Shown piece after piece: positions 9,286-18,141 of a stretch of 64,000 nt of DNA. The stretch is from Pelagibacteraceae bacterium AG-464-B04 (GTDB lineage Bacteria > Pseudomonadota > Alphaproteobacteria > Pelagibacterales > Pelagibacteraceae), in NCBI GenBank assembly GCA_003209225.1, contig QCRZ01000003.1, positions 1-64,000 of the forward strand, written 5' to 3'. Numbering within the stretch: position 1 is the stretch's first letter; each line of letters starts with the position of its first letter. The notes beneath the pieces were generated by a model. It had not been told where the DNA came from, ran no database searches, and saw only the letters and a program-made list of their open reading frames with translations. The position numbers were made by a program, and so were the translations under genes.

Positions 9286-9959
9286 AATTAAAAACTGGTA
9301 AAAAAGTATACTTTAAAAAAGCCAAAATTCCTTCTAAAAAAAATTTAAGTGGCAAGTATGTTGTGCTTGAACCAATAAATATTAATAAACATTATAAAAA
9401 CTTATATGCAAATTTTTCAAAAGATAAAGAAAATAGAATTTGGTCATTCTTACCATACGGTCCTTTTAAAAGTTATGGAAGTTTTAAAAAATGGCTAAAG
9501 TCTTTTTGTTTAAACAAAGATCCTTTTTTTTATTCCATATATGCAAAAAGATATAAACAGTTTTGCGGTATGGCAAGTTATTTAAGAATTACTCCAGAAC
9601 ATGGTTCAATAGAAGTAGGGCATATAAATTATTCACCGATTTTACAAAACACAGCAGAAGGAACTGAAGCAATGTATTTAATGATGAAAAACGCTTTTGA
9701 AGTTTTAGGTAATCGCAGGTATGAGTGGAAATGTAACAATTTAAATAAAGATTCTAAAAGATCTGCTTTAAGGTTAGGATTTAAATTTGAAGGAATTTTT
9801 AGACAAATGTTTGTGTTTAAAGGGAGAAATAGAGATACAGCCTGGTATTCAATAATTGATAAAGAATGGAAAAAATTAAAAAAAGGCTATCGAAGATTTC
9901 TTAAGCCTTCTAATTTTGACAAAAATTACAAACAATTAAAAAAATTAAAATTAATTTAG
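9282..9959 (+). CDS. GNAT-family N-acetyltransferase (RimJ/RimL type)
   Basis: 225 residues with the organisation of the large RimL-like acetyltransferase group: an N-terminal LSGKYVVLEPI strand, then SIEVGHINYSPILQNTAEGTEAM, which includes the acetyl-CoA-binding region, and RRYEWKCNNLNKDSKRSALRLGFKFEGIF split here as RRYEWKCNNLN and SALRLGFKFEGIF. The GFKFEGIFR element is a hallmark of the family (similar proteins end GFxxEGxxR). The substrate may be a protein N-terminus or a small amine and cannot be assigned. It is coupled to the MOSC gene upstream through an ATGA overlap, and its end overlaps the convergent oxidoreductase gene by nine bases. Confidence 0.8.
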   Translation: MKLKTGKKVYFKKAKIPSKKNLSGKYVVLEPININKHYKNLYANFSKDKENRIWSFLPYGPFKSYGSFKKWLKSFCLNKDPFFYSIYAKRYKQFCGMASYLRITPEHGSIEVGHINYSPILQNTAEGTEAMYLMMKNAFEVLGNRRYEWKCNNLNKDSKRSALRLGFKFEGIFRQMFVFKGRNRDTAWYSIIDKEWKKLKKGYRRFLKPSNFDKNYKQLKKLKLI

Positions 9960-10958
9960 TTTTTTGAATAATTCGTTCTTCCATCTATCTAAAGAAAGCA
10001 TATTGCTAATTGAACTTTTCCAAGTCATCGAAGGAAATTTTCCTTCTTTTTTACCATCCAAAATTAATTGACTTACCACCTTTATTTGATTAGCAAAAAT
10101 AGATTTTTCAGAGTTAACAAATGATTTATAATATCTTTTGTTTGTTTTTATTTCTACTAAGCTTTTTTTTTCAGGTATCCATGGCGCCTTTATTAAAATG
10201 CTTCCTTTATCACCAGTTATTAGAGTTTGGTTTTTCATGTTTAACCTGATTGCCGCTCCTACTCTTGCGGTAATTTTATTTTTAAATTTAAGTGTAGCGT
10301 AAGCATATTCTTCAACGCCAGTGCTACATATTGAGCCTGATACATCTAAAATATCTGGCTCCAATAATTTATCTTCTTGTATATTAGCTACTAAACTTGA
10401 ATAAGAAACTGGATAACATCCAACATCGAGGATTGCACCACCGCCAAGTTCCTTATCAAAAAATCTTGAATGAGGATCAAATTTACGATGGGAAAAACCA
10501 AAAGTTGATTCGACAGTTTCTACTTTTCCTATTTCTCCTTCAATTATTTTATCTATTACAAATTGGGTCTGTGGATGTGTTCGGTAAGCTATAGCTTCTA
10601 GAAAAAAAACTTTTGACTTACTCAATTCTTCAAAAACTTTCACTGTATTCAAGTAATCAATAGTAACTGGTTTTTCACACAGTATATTTTTTTTCGCTTG
10701 AGCAGATTTAATAATAATTTCTGCATGGGTATTATTTAGTGTAGAAATATAAATTGAATTAATATCATTGCAGTTTAAAATTTCATCGTAGGAACTAAAC
10801 CTAAACTTTTTTTCAACATTATATTTATCACCAAAATTTTTTAATTTTTCAGTACTCATGCTTGAAATACCTAATAAATTTGCATTTTCAACTTCTTTAA
10901 TTGCACTAGCAAACTTATTTGCCATGCCTCCTAAACCAATAATTCCCCAATTAATCAT
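9951..10958 (-). CDS. Gfo/Idh/MocA-family NAD(P)-dependent oxidoreductase
   Basis: 335 residues. The N-terminal Rossmann domain starts MINWGIIGLGGMANKFA, followed by the family motif LCEKPVTI (residues about 93-100; the Lys-Pro is catalytic and cofactor-binding). The C-terminal alpha/beta domain contains ELGGGAILDVGCYPVSYS, matching the GG(A/G)xxDxGxH region, with Tyr where many members have His. Family members oxidise or reduce sugars, inositols or trans-dihydrodiols. The neighbouring glycosyltransferase-like gene, whose stop lies two bases upstream of this start, suggests a role in making or modifying a surface sugar, but this is inference. Confidence 0.8.
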   Translation of the reverse strand: MINWGIIGLGGMANKFASAIKEVENANLLGISSMSTEKLKNFGDKYNVEKKFRFSSYDEILNCNDINSIYISTLNNTHAEIIIKSAQAKKNILCEKPVTIDYLNTVKVFEELSKSKVFFLEAIAYRTHPQTQFVIDKIIEGEIGKVETVESTFGFSHRKFDPHSRFFDKELGGGAILDVGCYPVSYSSLVANIQEDKLLEPDILDVSGSICSTGVEEYAYATLKFKNKITARVGAAIRLNMKNQTLITGDKGSILIKAPWIPEKKSLVEIKTNKRYYKSFVNSEKSIFANQIKVVSQLILDGKKEGKFPSMTWKSSISNMLSLDRWKNELFKKLN

Positions 10959-10960
10959 AT

Positions 10961-11962
10961 TTAACCTTTTAAAGTAGTAGAAACTATATCTTTAGCAATA
11001 TGCTCTGTGGTCAAATTTTCCTTAGTATAATTTAATAATTTTTTTTTAATTTCTATTACTTCAGGATAATCATTAATAAAAGCCTCACAAGTATATTTTT
11101 TTTTAAATAAATAATTAAAATATAAAAAAAATTTTTCTGCAGTTAAAAATTTTTTTTTATAAATAGATGTTGGAAAATATTTATTTAAAACCCACGAATA
11201 ATTCTTGTAAATATCTTCTAATAATTTTTTGGGTAATTTGGTCAGCGTTTTTTCAGGACACTTATCAATATCTATAAATAAAGGTATGCAACCATTCATT
11301 AACATTTCGTAATATCTAAGTGCATCCCACCAACCTCCACGCACATAGGCAAGACCAAAAATACTATCTTGCCACATTTTATAATAATCTTTTTCATTTG
11401 AATATATGTAAGTTGAATATTTATGAGGTATCAGTGGTGCCAAAATATTTTTTGGGTTTGTGTTTATTTCCTTAATAATTTTTTTTTTGGGGATAGAGAA
11501 ATTTATTGGAAATATATTATTAGACTGACTTGAGGTCAGCTCTCTCTTAAAATATAATCCATTCTTTAATACGTTATCATCAATTGTGACGTTGTCTTCT
11601 CCGTCAATAAAAATTATTTTCGATTTTGACCTTACTATTTTTTTAAAAAATTTTGATGATCTCCTTATTGAACCAAATATAATAATATCAAAATAATTTT
11701 TTTCAATTTTATTTTCAATATCTGTTCTGTCAATTTGATCATAATTAGAAAACATATCATAAAACGTAAAACCATTACCCCAAAGTTTTTTGATATCAAA
11801 GTTTCTCTTATTAACCTCCTGTTTGTACATATACCATGCTCCCGGATAATCTATTACGTTGCTGCCATAAATTTCTCTTAATCCGTGCAATATAGAATCA
11901 TGAAGAGTATCATTCATCATTGCGGTGTTTTGATTTAGATGAGTAATAAACAAAATTTTCAT
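10961..11962 (-). CDS. Glycosyltransferase-like protein (exostosin-type C-terminal motif)
   Basis: 333 residues, soluble, no signal peptide. The N-terminus MKILFITHLN resembles the first strand of a GT-B fold. The C-terminal half contains GGWWDALRYYEMLMNGCIPL, the pattern 'R-Y-x-E-x-x-x-x-G-C-I-P' seen in exostosin-like and related glycosyltransferases where the nucleotide sugar binds. The rest is poorly conserved and rich in Lys, Asn and Tyr. It precedes the Gfo/Idh/MocA oxidoreductase by two bases, so they form a pair. The donor and acceptor sugars are unknown, and a role in methylation or another modification cannot be excluded. Confidence 0.55.
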   Translation of the reverse strand: MKILFITHLNQNTAMMNDTLHDSILHGLREIYGSNVIDYPGAWYMYKQEVNKRNFDIKKLWGNGFTFYDMFSNYDQIDRTDIENKIEKNYFDIIIFGSIRRSSKFFKKIVRSKSKIIFIDGEDNVTIDDNVLKNGLYFKRELTSSQSNNIFPINFSIPKKKIIKEINTNPKNILAPLIPHKYSTYIYSNEKDYYKMWQDSIFGLAYVRGGWWDALRYYEMLMNGCIPLFIDIDKCPEKTLTKLPKKLLEDIYKNYSWVLNKYFPTSIYKKKFLTAEKFFLYFNYLFKKKYTCEAFINDYPEVIEIKKKLLNYTKENLTTEHIAKDIVSTTLKG

Positions 11963-12027
11963 TTTATTAAAAAAAATTTAGAAAATGCTTTTATGAACCT
12001 TTTAAAGCTATAATATAAAGTTAAGAA

Positions 12028-12240
12028 TTAAAAAGAAATAACAAAACCTGATATAACTACTGCAGAAATTGCTGTTGTTAGAATAATAAATTTTTTCTTG
12101 TTTTCTTGATTTTTTTTATTTTTTAATCTTTTTAGAAATCCGTTAGTGTGAGAGATATTAAAAGTTGCACCCCCATTTTTACTTACAAAATTGGGATTAT
12201 TATTTTGTATAATCTTTCCTCTTCCTGTCCCATTTATCAT
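12028..12240 (-). CDS. Small membrane protein of unknown function
   Basis: 70 residues: a polar, glycine- and asparagine-rich N-terminal half, a very basic stretch (RLKNKKNQENKKKF), then one hydrophobic helix at the C-terminus (IILTTAISAVVISGFVISF). The arrangement fits a tail-anchored or small single-pass inner-membrane protein. I recognise no family. The ATG has no clear Shine-Dalgarno, and the gene stands alone between two gaps of 65 and 119 bases, so a spurious frame is possible, although the K-rich segment followed by a clean helix argues for a real product. Confidence 0.5.
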   Translation of the reverse strand: MINGTGRGKIIQNNNPNFVSKNGGATFNISHTNGFLKRLKNKKNQENKKKFIILTTAISAVVISGFVISF

Positions 12241-12359
12241 AATTATATTTAAACACGCAAAAGGTTAAAAATCAATCAAGACTTGCAATCTATTTGTGGT
12301 TGTTTTTAAATATTTTACTAAATTGTGTGAATGTTGAAAAAAAACACAACTATTTATGT

Positions 12360-14801
12360 TTAATTTTTTAAAATCTTATTTTTTGGGTCATGAAAAGGCT
12401 GTTTTTCAATAACTGCTGAATATTTTTCTTTTTCCACTTCAATTTCAATGTTTTGGTTTGTGAATTTATCTAAATTTACGTCAGTGCTCACATACCCGAA
12501 CGCAATATTTTTTTTGTAATTAAAAGAATAATTTCCCGATGTTGTTTTTCCAACAATTTTATTTTTGAAATAAATAGGTTCATCGTGAAGCAATAATGGA
12601 AAACCTGGTTTATTATTTTTTAAAGATAGTATAACTAATTTTTTTTTTAGTTTTTTTTTTTTAATTTCAATAAGAGCTTCTCTACCAATAAAGTTTATTT
12701 TTTTTTTATAACTCACTGCAAAACTTAATCCAGCTTCGTATTGATTTTCTTCGGGTGTAATATCATGTCCCCAGTGCAAATATCCTTTTTCCATTCTTAA
12801 AGTATCCATGGCATGAACGCCTGCATTACAAATCTGATATTTTTTTCCATATTTAATTATTTTATTATAAATTATTTTTGCATATTTAATTGGTATATAA
12901 ATTTCCCATCCTAATTCTCCTACGTATGATAATCGCTGTGCCCAAACTTTTACATTTAAAATTTTAATATTTTTTCCAGTAGCAAAAGAAAAATCTTTTG
13001 TTTCAAAATATTTTCCAGCAATATCAGTCATTAAATTTCTACTTTTAGGACCAAACACTCCGAGGCAAGCATAATTTTCTGTAACATCATTAAACTCTAC
13101 GCTTGAATCTAAATGTTTAAGAATATGATGTTTGTCATGCTGCCTTGTAGCGGCGGAACTAATAATTCTAAAATAGTTTTTTTCTAAACAAGCAACAGTT
13201 AAATCTGCCTCTATTCCTCCATCCTTATTCAACATTTGAGTATATGTTGTTCTACCTTCTTCATTTTTAATATTAGCTGTACAAATACGTTGGAGTTCGG
13301 AGTGGGTCTTTATGCCTTTTAATTCAAATTTGCTAAAAGGAGTTAAATCAAACAACCCAATATTTTTTCTTGTATTAATTGTTTCATGCTCAGCAAATGG
13401 GTACCAATTTTGATAATTATAGCTGTATATATATTTTGCTTTAGCACCATTTTTTGCAAACCACATTGGTCGTTCATAACCAGCGACTTCTCCAAAACAT
13501 GCTCCCGCATCTTTTAATTCCTTGTGATATGGTAACAATTTTTGGTTTCTTGATGTTTTGTGTTGTTTATAAGGCCAGTGCATCCCATAAAGATCTCCGA
13601 GTGTCTCTGTAACCCTTTCGGTAATAAATTTTGTTTCTGAGTGAAATTTTTGAAATCTTTTAATATCATATGAAAATAAATCTTCATTAATATATCCATT
13701 AATTATCCATTCCGCCGTAATCTTACCAGCTCCTCCTGAACTTCCAATACCAATGCTATTAAAGCCACAGCATAAATAAAAATTTTTAATCTCTGATGAT
13801 TCTCCCAACAATGTGTTGGTATCAGGAGTAAAAGACTCAGGTCCAACAAAAAACTTTCTAATTCCTGCTTTTTTTAATAAAGGGACTCTTTTTATTGCAG
13901 CAGATAAAAAAGGTTCGAAATGATCAAAATCTTCAGGTAATTCTCCAAAAGAAAAATCATTAGGAATTTTGTTTAATTTATTAAAAGCAGGTTTTGCTTT
14001 AGGCTCAAATATTCCAACTAATATTTTTCCTGCATCTTCTTTTAAATATAAACAATCATTAAAATCTCTAAGTACTGGAAGGTTTTTTTTAAGATTTTTT
14101 ATTGGTTCGGTAATAATGTAAAAGTGCTCATTTGGATAAAGCGGAACACTTACACCTGCTTCAGCACCTATTTGTCTCGACCACATACCTGCAGCCAAAA
14201 CTACATATTCGCAGTCAATAATTTGATTTTTAGTTTTAACACCTACAACTTTCCCTTGTCTTGTAAGTACCTTTTCTACAGGTGTTTTTTCAAATATTCG
14301 AGCTCCTTCTTCTTTAGCTGATTTTGCAAGTAAATTAGTTACACCAATTGGGTCTGCTTGGCCATCACCTGGCATGTAAATGCCACCTAAAATATCCTTT
14401 TCATTAATTATTGGATACTTTTTTTTAATTTGTTCAATATTTAAAACTTCAACATTAACATCAAATAATTGTGCCGTTGTTGCCTGTCTTAAAAGTTCTT
14501 GCCAACGACTTTGGGTAGTTGCAATCGATAACGCTCCATTTAATTTTAATCCACTTGAAAAACCTATTTTTTTTTCTAAATCCTTATAAAGATCTAAACT
14601 ATATTTTCTAATTTTAGTAATAGCCGCTGAAGGACCTAACTGACTAACTAGGCCTGCAGCATGCCACGTAGTACCCGAGGTTAGTTGATCTCTTTCTAAT
14701 AAGATAACATCTTTCCATCCAAACTTTGCTAAATGGTAAGCAACTGAACAACCAGCTATTCCACCTCCTATGATTACCACTTTTGTGCTTTTAGGGAGCA
14801 T
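12360..14801 (-). CDS. Dimethylglycine/sarcosine-dehydrogenase-like flavoprotein with GcvT domain
   Basis: 813 residues with the two-module layout of mammalian and bacterial DMGDH/SDH. The N-terminal FAD-dependent DAO domain (about 1-380) has the dinucleotide motif VVIIGGGIAGCSVAYHLAK and the segment SGTTWHAAGL with His47, the position that carries covalent FAD in this family. The C-terminal half (about 420-813) is an aminomethyltransferase (GcvT) domain, which normally passes the released one-carbon unit to tetrahydrofolate; VHAMDTLRMEKGYLHWGHD is its conserved core. Likely substrates are N-methylated amines such as dimethylglycine or sarcosine, but many homologues in marine bacteria have unknown substrates. 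It is the last gene of a minus-strand block after the aminotransferase, ald and SET genes, 14 bases downstream of the SET gene. Confidence 0.82.
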   Translation of the reverse strand: MLPKSTKVVIIGGGIAGCSVAYHLAKFGWKDVILLERDQLTSGTTWHAAGLVSQLGPSAAITKIRKYSLDLYKDLEKKIGFSSGLKLNGALSIATTQSRWQELLRQATTAQLFDVNVEVLNIEQIKKKYPIINEKDILGGIYMPGDGQADPIGVTNLLAKSAKEEGARIFEKTPVEKVLTRQGKVVGVKTKNQIIDCEYVVLAAGMWSRQIGAEAGVSVPLYPNEHFYIITEPIKNLKKNLPVLRDFNDCLYLKEDAGKILVGIFEPKAKPAFNKLNKIPNDFSFGELPEDFDHFEPFLSAAIKRVPLLKKAGIRKFFVGPESFTPDTNTLLGESSEIKNFYLCCGFNSIGIGSSGGAGKITAEWIINGYINEDLFSYDIKRFQKFHSETKFITERVTETLGDLYGMHWPYKQHKTSRNQKLLPYHKELKDAGACFGEVAGYERPMWFAKNGAKAKYIYSYNYQNWYPFAEHETINTRKNIGLFDLTPFSKFELKGIKTHSELQRICTANIKNEEGRTTYTQMLNKDGGIEADLTVACLEKNYFRIISSAATRQHDKHHILKHLDSSVEFNDVTENYACLGVFGPKSRNLMTDIAGKYFETKDFSFATGKNIKILNVKVWAQRLSYVGELGWEIYIPIKYAKIIYNKIIKYGKKYQICNAGVHAMDTLRMEKGYLHWGHDITPEENQYEAGLSFAVSYKKKINFIGREALIEIKKKKLKKKLVILSLKNNKPGFPLLLHDEPIYFKNKIVGKTTSGNYSFNYKKNIAFGYVSTDVNLDKFTNQNIEIEVEKEKYSAVIEKQPFHDPKNKILKN

Positions 14802-14815
14802 TTTTTTTATTTATA

Positions 14816-15244
14816 TCAAAATGTTTGAAAACCAATACCACTTGATGGATAAGTATAAAGATTGTAATTAGCAGTCAACTCAACTTGCAAATTAATATCC
14901 TGAATTGTAACCAAATACATATATTTAGCTACTCCTTTTGGTTTATCAGTAGCTCTGTCCATTTCTTCTTCGGGAATTTTAGAAATTTGATCTGTACTAT
15001 TAAATTGATCACCTGGTTTTAACTTTGGTAGAATATTTGAAATCATTCTAGCAACATTTGGTTTGTTTGAGTGATTATAAAAACCCCCCAATGGAGTTCG
15101 AATATAATTATTTTCAAAATTTTCATCATAAATATGAGTCAGGCCAATAAAAGTGTTTATTTTAATAAATTTTGTTGTGTATAATCCCAAACCTTCAATA
15201 GGTGAATTTTTTATAGTAAGAAATTCTGGCAATGGCCTATACAT
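14816..15244 (-). CDS. SET-domain protein (putative lysine methyltransferase)
   Basis: 142 residues, essentially a minimal SET domain. IKNSPIEGLGLYTTKFIKI is the N-terminal strand pair ('S-x-I-x-G-x-G-L-Y/F'), GGFYNHSNKPNVAR is the SET motif (R/G)FxNHSCxPN with Lys where Cys is usual, and ELTANYNLYTYP is the 'E-L-T-x-D-Y' motif with Asn in place of Asp. SET proteins transfer methyl groups from SAM to protein lysines. The gene overlaps the end of ald by eight bases, so it is coupled to it. No protein target is apparent. The substitutions suggest a divergent but possibly active enzyme. Confidence 0.7.
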   Translation of the reverse strand: MYRPLPEFLTIKNSPIEGLGLYTTKFIKINTFIGLTHIYDENFENNYIRTPLGGFYNHSNKPNVARMISNILPKLKPGDQFNSTDQISKIPEEEMDRATDKPKGVAKYMYLVTIQDINLQVELTANYNLYTYPSSGIGFQTF

Positions 15245-16358
15245 TCGCTAAAGCTTCCGTTGGGGAAATATACTTATGCCCAAACGTATCAGCAACAGCT
15301 CTGTAAGTAACCTGCCCTTTAAAAACATTTAATCCTGCTAAAAAATTTTTATCTTCTTTAAAAACTTTTTCATAACCCCTGTCTGCTAGTTTTGATAAAA
15401 AAGGAAGTGTAGCTTTATTTAAAGCAAGTGTTGAAGTGCGTGGCACACCACCAGGCATATTTGCTACGCAGTAATGAACAATATTATCTACTATATATGT
15501 TGGTTTAGCGTGAGTAGTAGGTTTGCTGGTCTCTACACAGCCACCTTGATCAATTGCAACATCTACAATAACCGAACCTCTTTTCATAAGTTTTAGCATG
15601 TTTTTTGTAACTAGTTTTGGCGCCTCAGCGCCAGGTATTAATACACCACCGATTAATAAATCACATTCTGAAATTAATTGATTTAAATCAGTATTATCAC
15701 TTTGTTTTGGTATAATTGTATTTCCAAAAATTTTCTTTAATTGTTCTAAACGCTGAGAAGATTTATCTACAATGTATACCTTTGACTTCATTCCTGTTGC
15801 TATTAGGGCTGCATTTTCTCCAACTACACCACCTCCTAAAATAACTACAGTTGCTGGATCAACGCCAGGTGCCCCGCCTAACAGTAAGCCTCTTCCACTT
15901 TGGTTTTTTTCTAAAGAATGTGCCCCAGCCTGAATTGACATTCTTCCAGCAACAGCACTCATTGGAGCCAATAATGGTAAACGTCCATTATTATCTGTAA
16001 CTGTTTCATATGCAATACAAACTGATTTTGATTTCACCAAACCCTCTGTTAGTTCTTTAGCGGCAGCTAAATGCAAATAAGTGAAAACAATTTGATTTTC
16101 TTTTATCATTTTTATTTCACTACTTAAAGGTTCTTTAACTTTTACAATAATTTCTGAATCATTAAAAACATCTTCTGCTTTATCAACTATCAAACCTCCT
16201 GCTTTTTTGTACTGATCATTATCAAAACCAGCTTCAAAACCTCCATTGCTTTCAATTAGAACTCGATGTCCATTTGAAGTAAGTATTTTAACGCTGTCAG
16301 GAGTTAGACCTATTCGATTTTCCTGAGGTTTAATTTCTTTAGGAATACCTATTTTCAT
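15237..16358 (-). CDS. ald: Alanine dehydrogenase
   Basis: Cytoplasmic NAD-dependent enzyme that interconverts L-alanine with pyruvate and ammonium. The 373-residue length is standard. Substrate-domain residues are visible: Arg15 in KPQENRIGLTP, the catalytic Lys in VKVKEPL (about residue 74) and the His in FTYLHLAAAKELT (about 95). The NAD-binding fold has VVILGGGVVGENAA, and DVAIDQGGCVETSKPTTH is the signature segment with the active-site Asp. It lies five bases after the aminotransferase gene. In taurine and beta-alanine catabolism Ald regenerates the pyruvate consumed by the transaminase and releases ammonium, which fits the neighbourhood. Confidence 0.96.
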   Translation of the reverse strand: MKIGIPKEIKPQENRIGLTPDSVKILTSNGHRVLIESNGGFEAGFDNDQYKKAGGLIVDKAEDVFNDSEIIVKVKEPLSSEIKMIKENQIVFTYLHLAAAKELTEGLVKSKSVCIAYETVTDNNGRLPLLAPMSAVAGRMSIQAGAHSLEKNQSGRGLLLGGAPGVDPATVVILGGGVVGENAALIATGMKSKVYIVDKSSQRLEQLKKIFGNTIIPKQSDNTDLNQLISECDLLIGGVLIPGAEAPKLVTKNMLKLMKRGSVIVDVAIDQGGCVETSKPTTHAKPTYIVDNIVHYCVANMPGGVPRTSTLALNKATLPFLSKLADRGYEKVFKEDKNFLAGLNVFKGQVTYRAVADTFGHKYISPTEALANV

Positions 16359-16363
16359 AGAAA

Positions 16364-17710
16364 TTAATTTTTTTGATTTTTAGTATAATTTGATATGCCT
16401 ATTCTAAGCTTATCAATAATTTCGTCGATATGTTTTTTTTCACAAATAAATTGAGGTGCAATAATTAAGCAGTCGCCCGTAGCTTTAAAATTTACGCCAG
16501 CCTCATAGCATGACTTAAAACACTCAAAACCTGCTTTTCCTGGTTTATTCTTTAATTTCATATCAATTCCACCCATCAAACCATACCCTCTGATGTTCTC
16601 AACTGCTTCAAGATCTTTTAACGAAAATAAGCTTTTTTGAAAATACGAAACCATATCTTTAACTCTATTAAATATATCTTCCTTTTCAAAAATATCTTGT
16701 ACAGCTAATGCTGCAGCAACTGAAACCGGAATACCTGAATACGTATATCCATGAAATAATTCAACAGCTCCTTTTGGAGAGGCATCCATAACGGCATCAT
16801 AAATTTCTTCTTTACAAGCTACAACACCCATAGGAACAATTCCATTTGTGGTCGCCTTTGCCATTGTTATCATGTCAGGAGTTACCCCGAATTCCTGTGA
16901 AGCAAAAGCAGAACCCATTCTTCCCCAACCTGTTATGACTTCATCAAAAATTAATAATATTTCATGCTTGTCACAAATTTCTCTAAGTTTTTGCAAATAA
17001 CCTTTTGGTGGTACTAAAACTCCAGTTGACCCAGCAACTGGCTCTACGATACAAGCTGCAATATTTTCTCCTCCAAAATTTGCACAAATTCTTTCTAAAT
17101 CATTTGCAAGTTCTGCTCCAGTTTCTGGTTGTCCACTTATAAATTTATGTTCTGGTAGATGAGTGTGCCTCATATGAAGAACCCCTGGCATCAGTACACT
17201 AGCAAAAGTTTTTACATTATTAATCATTCCACCGACTGATGTAGCTCCAATATTCATTCCATGGTAAGCTCTTTCTCTTCCTACAAATCTAAATCTTTTG
17301 CTATCACCTTTAGCTCTGTGGTAAGCAATAGCGATTTTAATAGCTGTTTCGACAGCCGTAGATCCGCAAATTGTATAAAAAATCCTATTTAAATCTCCCG
17401 GAGTATGTCTTGCAATTTTAGTGGCTAACTCAAAAGATCCACCAAAACCTTGTTGAAATGGCTGGCAATAGTCTAGTTGTTCAAGCTGTTTAGTTACTGC
17501 GCTTATTATTTCTTTTCTACCGTGCCCAAGGGGATTACAAAATAATCCTGAGCTACCATCAATCATGGTTTTGCCTTTGTGGTTTTTTATATAAACTCCT
17601 TTAGCTTCGGTTATTAATCTTGGATTTTCTTTGAAATCTTTATTGGATGTAAATGGCATCCAATGTTCATTAAGGGAGTTTGGTACCGAAATTCTATTTT
17701 CTGAGCTCAT
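16364..17710 (-). CDS. Class III omega-amino acid:pyruvate aminotransferase (taurine/beta-alanine type)
   Basis: 448-residue PLP enzyme. WMPFTSNKDFKENPRL near the N-terminus, FYTICGSTAVETAIKIA for the phosphate-binding region, LLIFDEVITGWGRMG with the PLP-ring Asp, and the Schiff-base Lys in ITMAKATTNGIVPMG mark the beta-alanine/omega-amino-acid:pyruvate group. Its partner ald, and the divergently transcribed taurine-type transporter 430 bases away, suggest taurine:pyruvate transamination to sulfoacetaldehyde plus alanine. Neither a sulfoacetaldehyde acetyltransferase (xsc) nor another downstream enzyme is in the window, so beta-alanine, hypotaurine or another amine remain possible. First gene of the minus-strand block. 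Confidence 0.85.
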   Translation of the reverse strand: MSSENRISVPNSLNEHWMPFTSNKDFKENPRLITEAKGVYIKNHKGKTMIDGSSGLFCNPLGHGRKEIISAVTKQLEQLDYCQPFQQGFGGSFELATKIARHTPGDLNRIFYTICGSTAVETAIKIAIAYHRAKGDSKRFRFVGRERAYHGMNIGATSVGGMINNVKTFASVLMPGVLHMRHTHLPEHKFISGQPETGAELANDLERICANFGGENIAACIVEPVAGSTGVLVPPKGYLQKLREICDKHEILLIFDEVITGWGRMGSAFASQEFGVTPDMITMAKATTNGIVPMGVVACKEEIYDAVMDASPKGAVELFHGYTYSGIPVSVAAALAVQDIFEKEDIFNRVKDMVSYFQKSLFSLKDLEAVENIRGYGLMGGIDMKLKNKPGKAGFECFKSCYEAGVNFKATGDCLIIAPQFICEKKHIDEIIDKLRIGISNYTKNQKN

Positions 17711-17810
17711 ATTTTCATTTTAGAATACAAATAGATTTCTAAACTATAAAAAAAAATATAACTATAAAATAAAAATAATTTTTAAATCATATTTTAAAAC
17801 TTATACAATT

Positions 17811-17999
17811 GTAGGTAATGTGGGAGTTGAATGTGGTCAATTGTTAATTGCTGCAATAGTATGGCCTTGTTTATGGTATTTTGGTAAGAAATTTCCTATG
17901 TATCTTTCATATTTAAGGTGGGCTATTTTGTTACCATGCATATTAATTGCATCAATCTGGATAGGAGAGAGAACCATTTTATTAACCAACTCTTTGTAA
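17811..17999 (+). pseudogene. C-terminal remnant of a HupE/UreJ-type membrane protein
   Basis: The 431-base gap between the aminotransferase and tauA contains a 62-codon stretch ending in TAA at 17997-17999. Its translation, including VGNVGVECGQLLIAAIVW and a final ASIWIGERTILL, resembles the last third of HupE/UreJ_2 membrane proteins ('FNxGVExGQ' followed by two helices and a 'W-x-x-E-R' end). The frame continues upstream only into low-complexity A/T sequence with no start or homologous helices, so the N-terminal two thirds are missing. I interpret it as a decayed gene fragment. A short protein starting at GTG 17820 cannot be excluded. I see nothing else coding in this gap. Confidence 0.6.
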
Positions 18000-18113
18000 A
18001 ATGAGGATGAAATTTTTTTTCAACTCTTAGTTGTAATTTTATTAACTTTCTCTAATTAATCTAATTGAAAATCAGTCATTTACATCTGGTTGAAATTCAA
18101 ATTTAATGTCTTA

Positions 18114-18131
18114 TTAAATTAATTAATTTAA
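18114..18131. promoter_or_regulatory. 18-bp perfect palindrome just upstream of the tauA ribosome binding site
   Basis: TTAAATTAATTAATTTAA equals its own reverse complement. It ends at 18131, just before the Shine-Dalgarno sequence AGGGAGA and the ATG at 18142. The position suits an operator or translation control, but all-A/T palindromes are common by chance in such a genome, so confidence is low. Confidence 0.25.
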
Positions 18132-18141
18132 GGGAGAATAA

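Noticed and set aside
10397-10594. Antisense frame inside the Gfo/Idh/MocA gene
   Set aside because: Shadow of a well-supported gene, with no family features; the same holds for the other antisense frames over lon, tauC, dmfA2, flotillin and the ABC genes.
12241-12359. Glycine or SAM riboswitch near the DMGDH-like gene
   Set aside because: The 119 bases lie downstream of that gene, not in its leader, and show no conserved riboswitch core that I can recognise.
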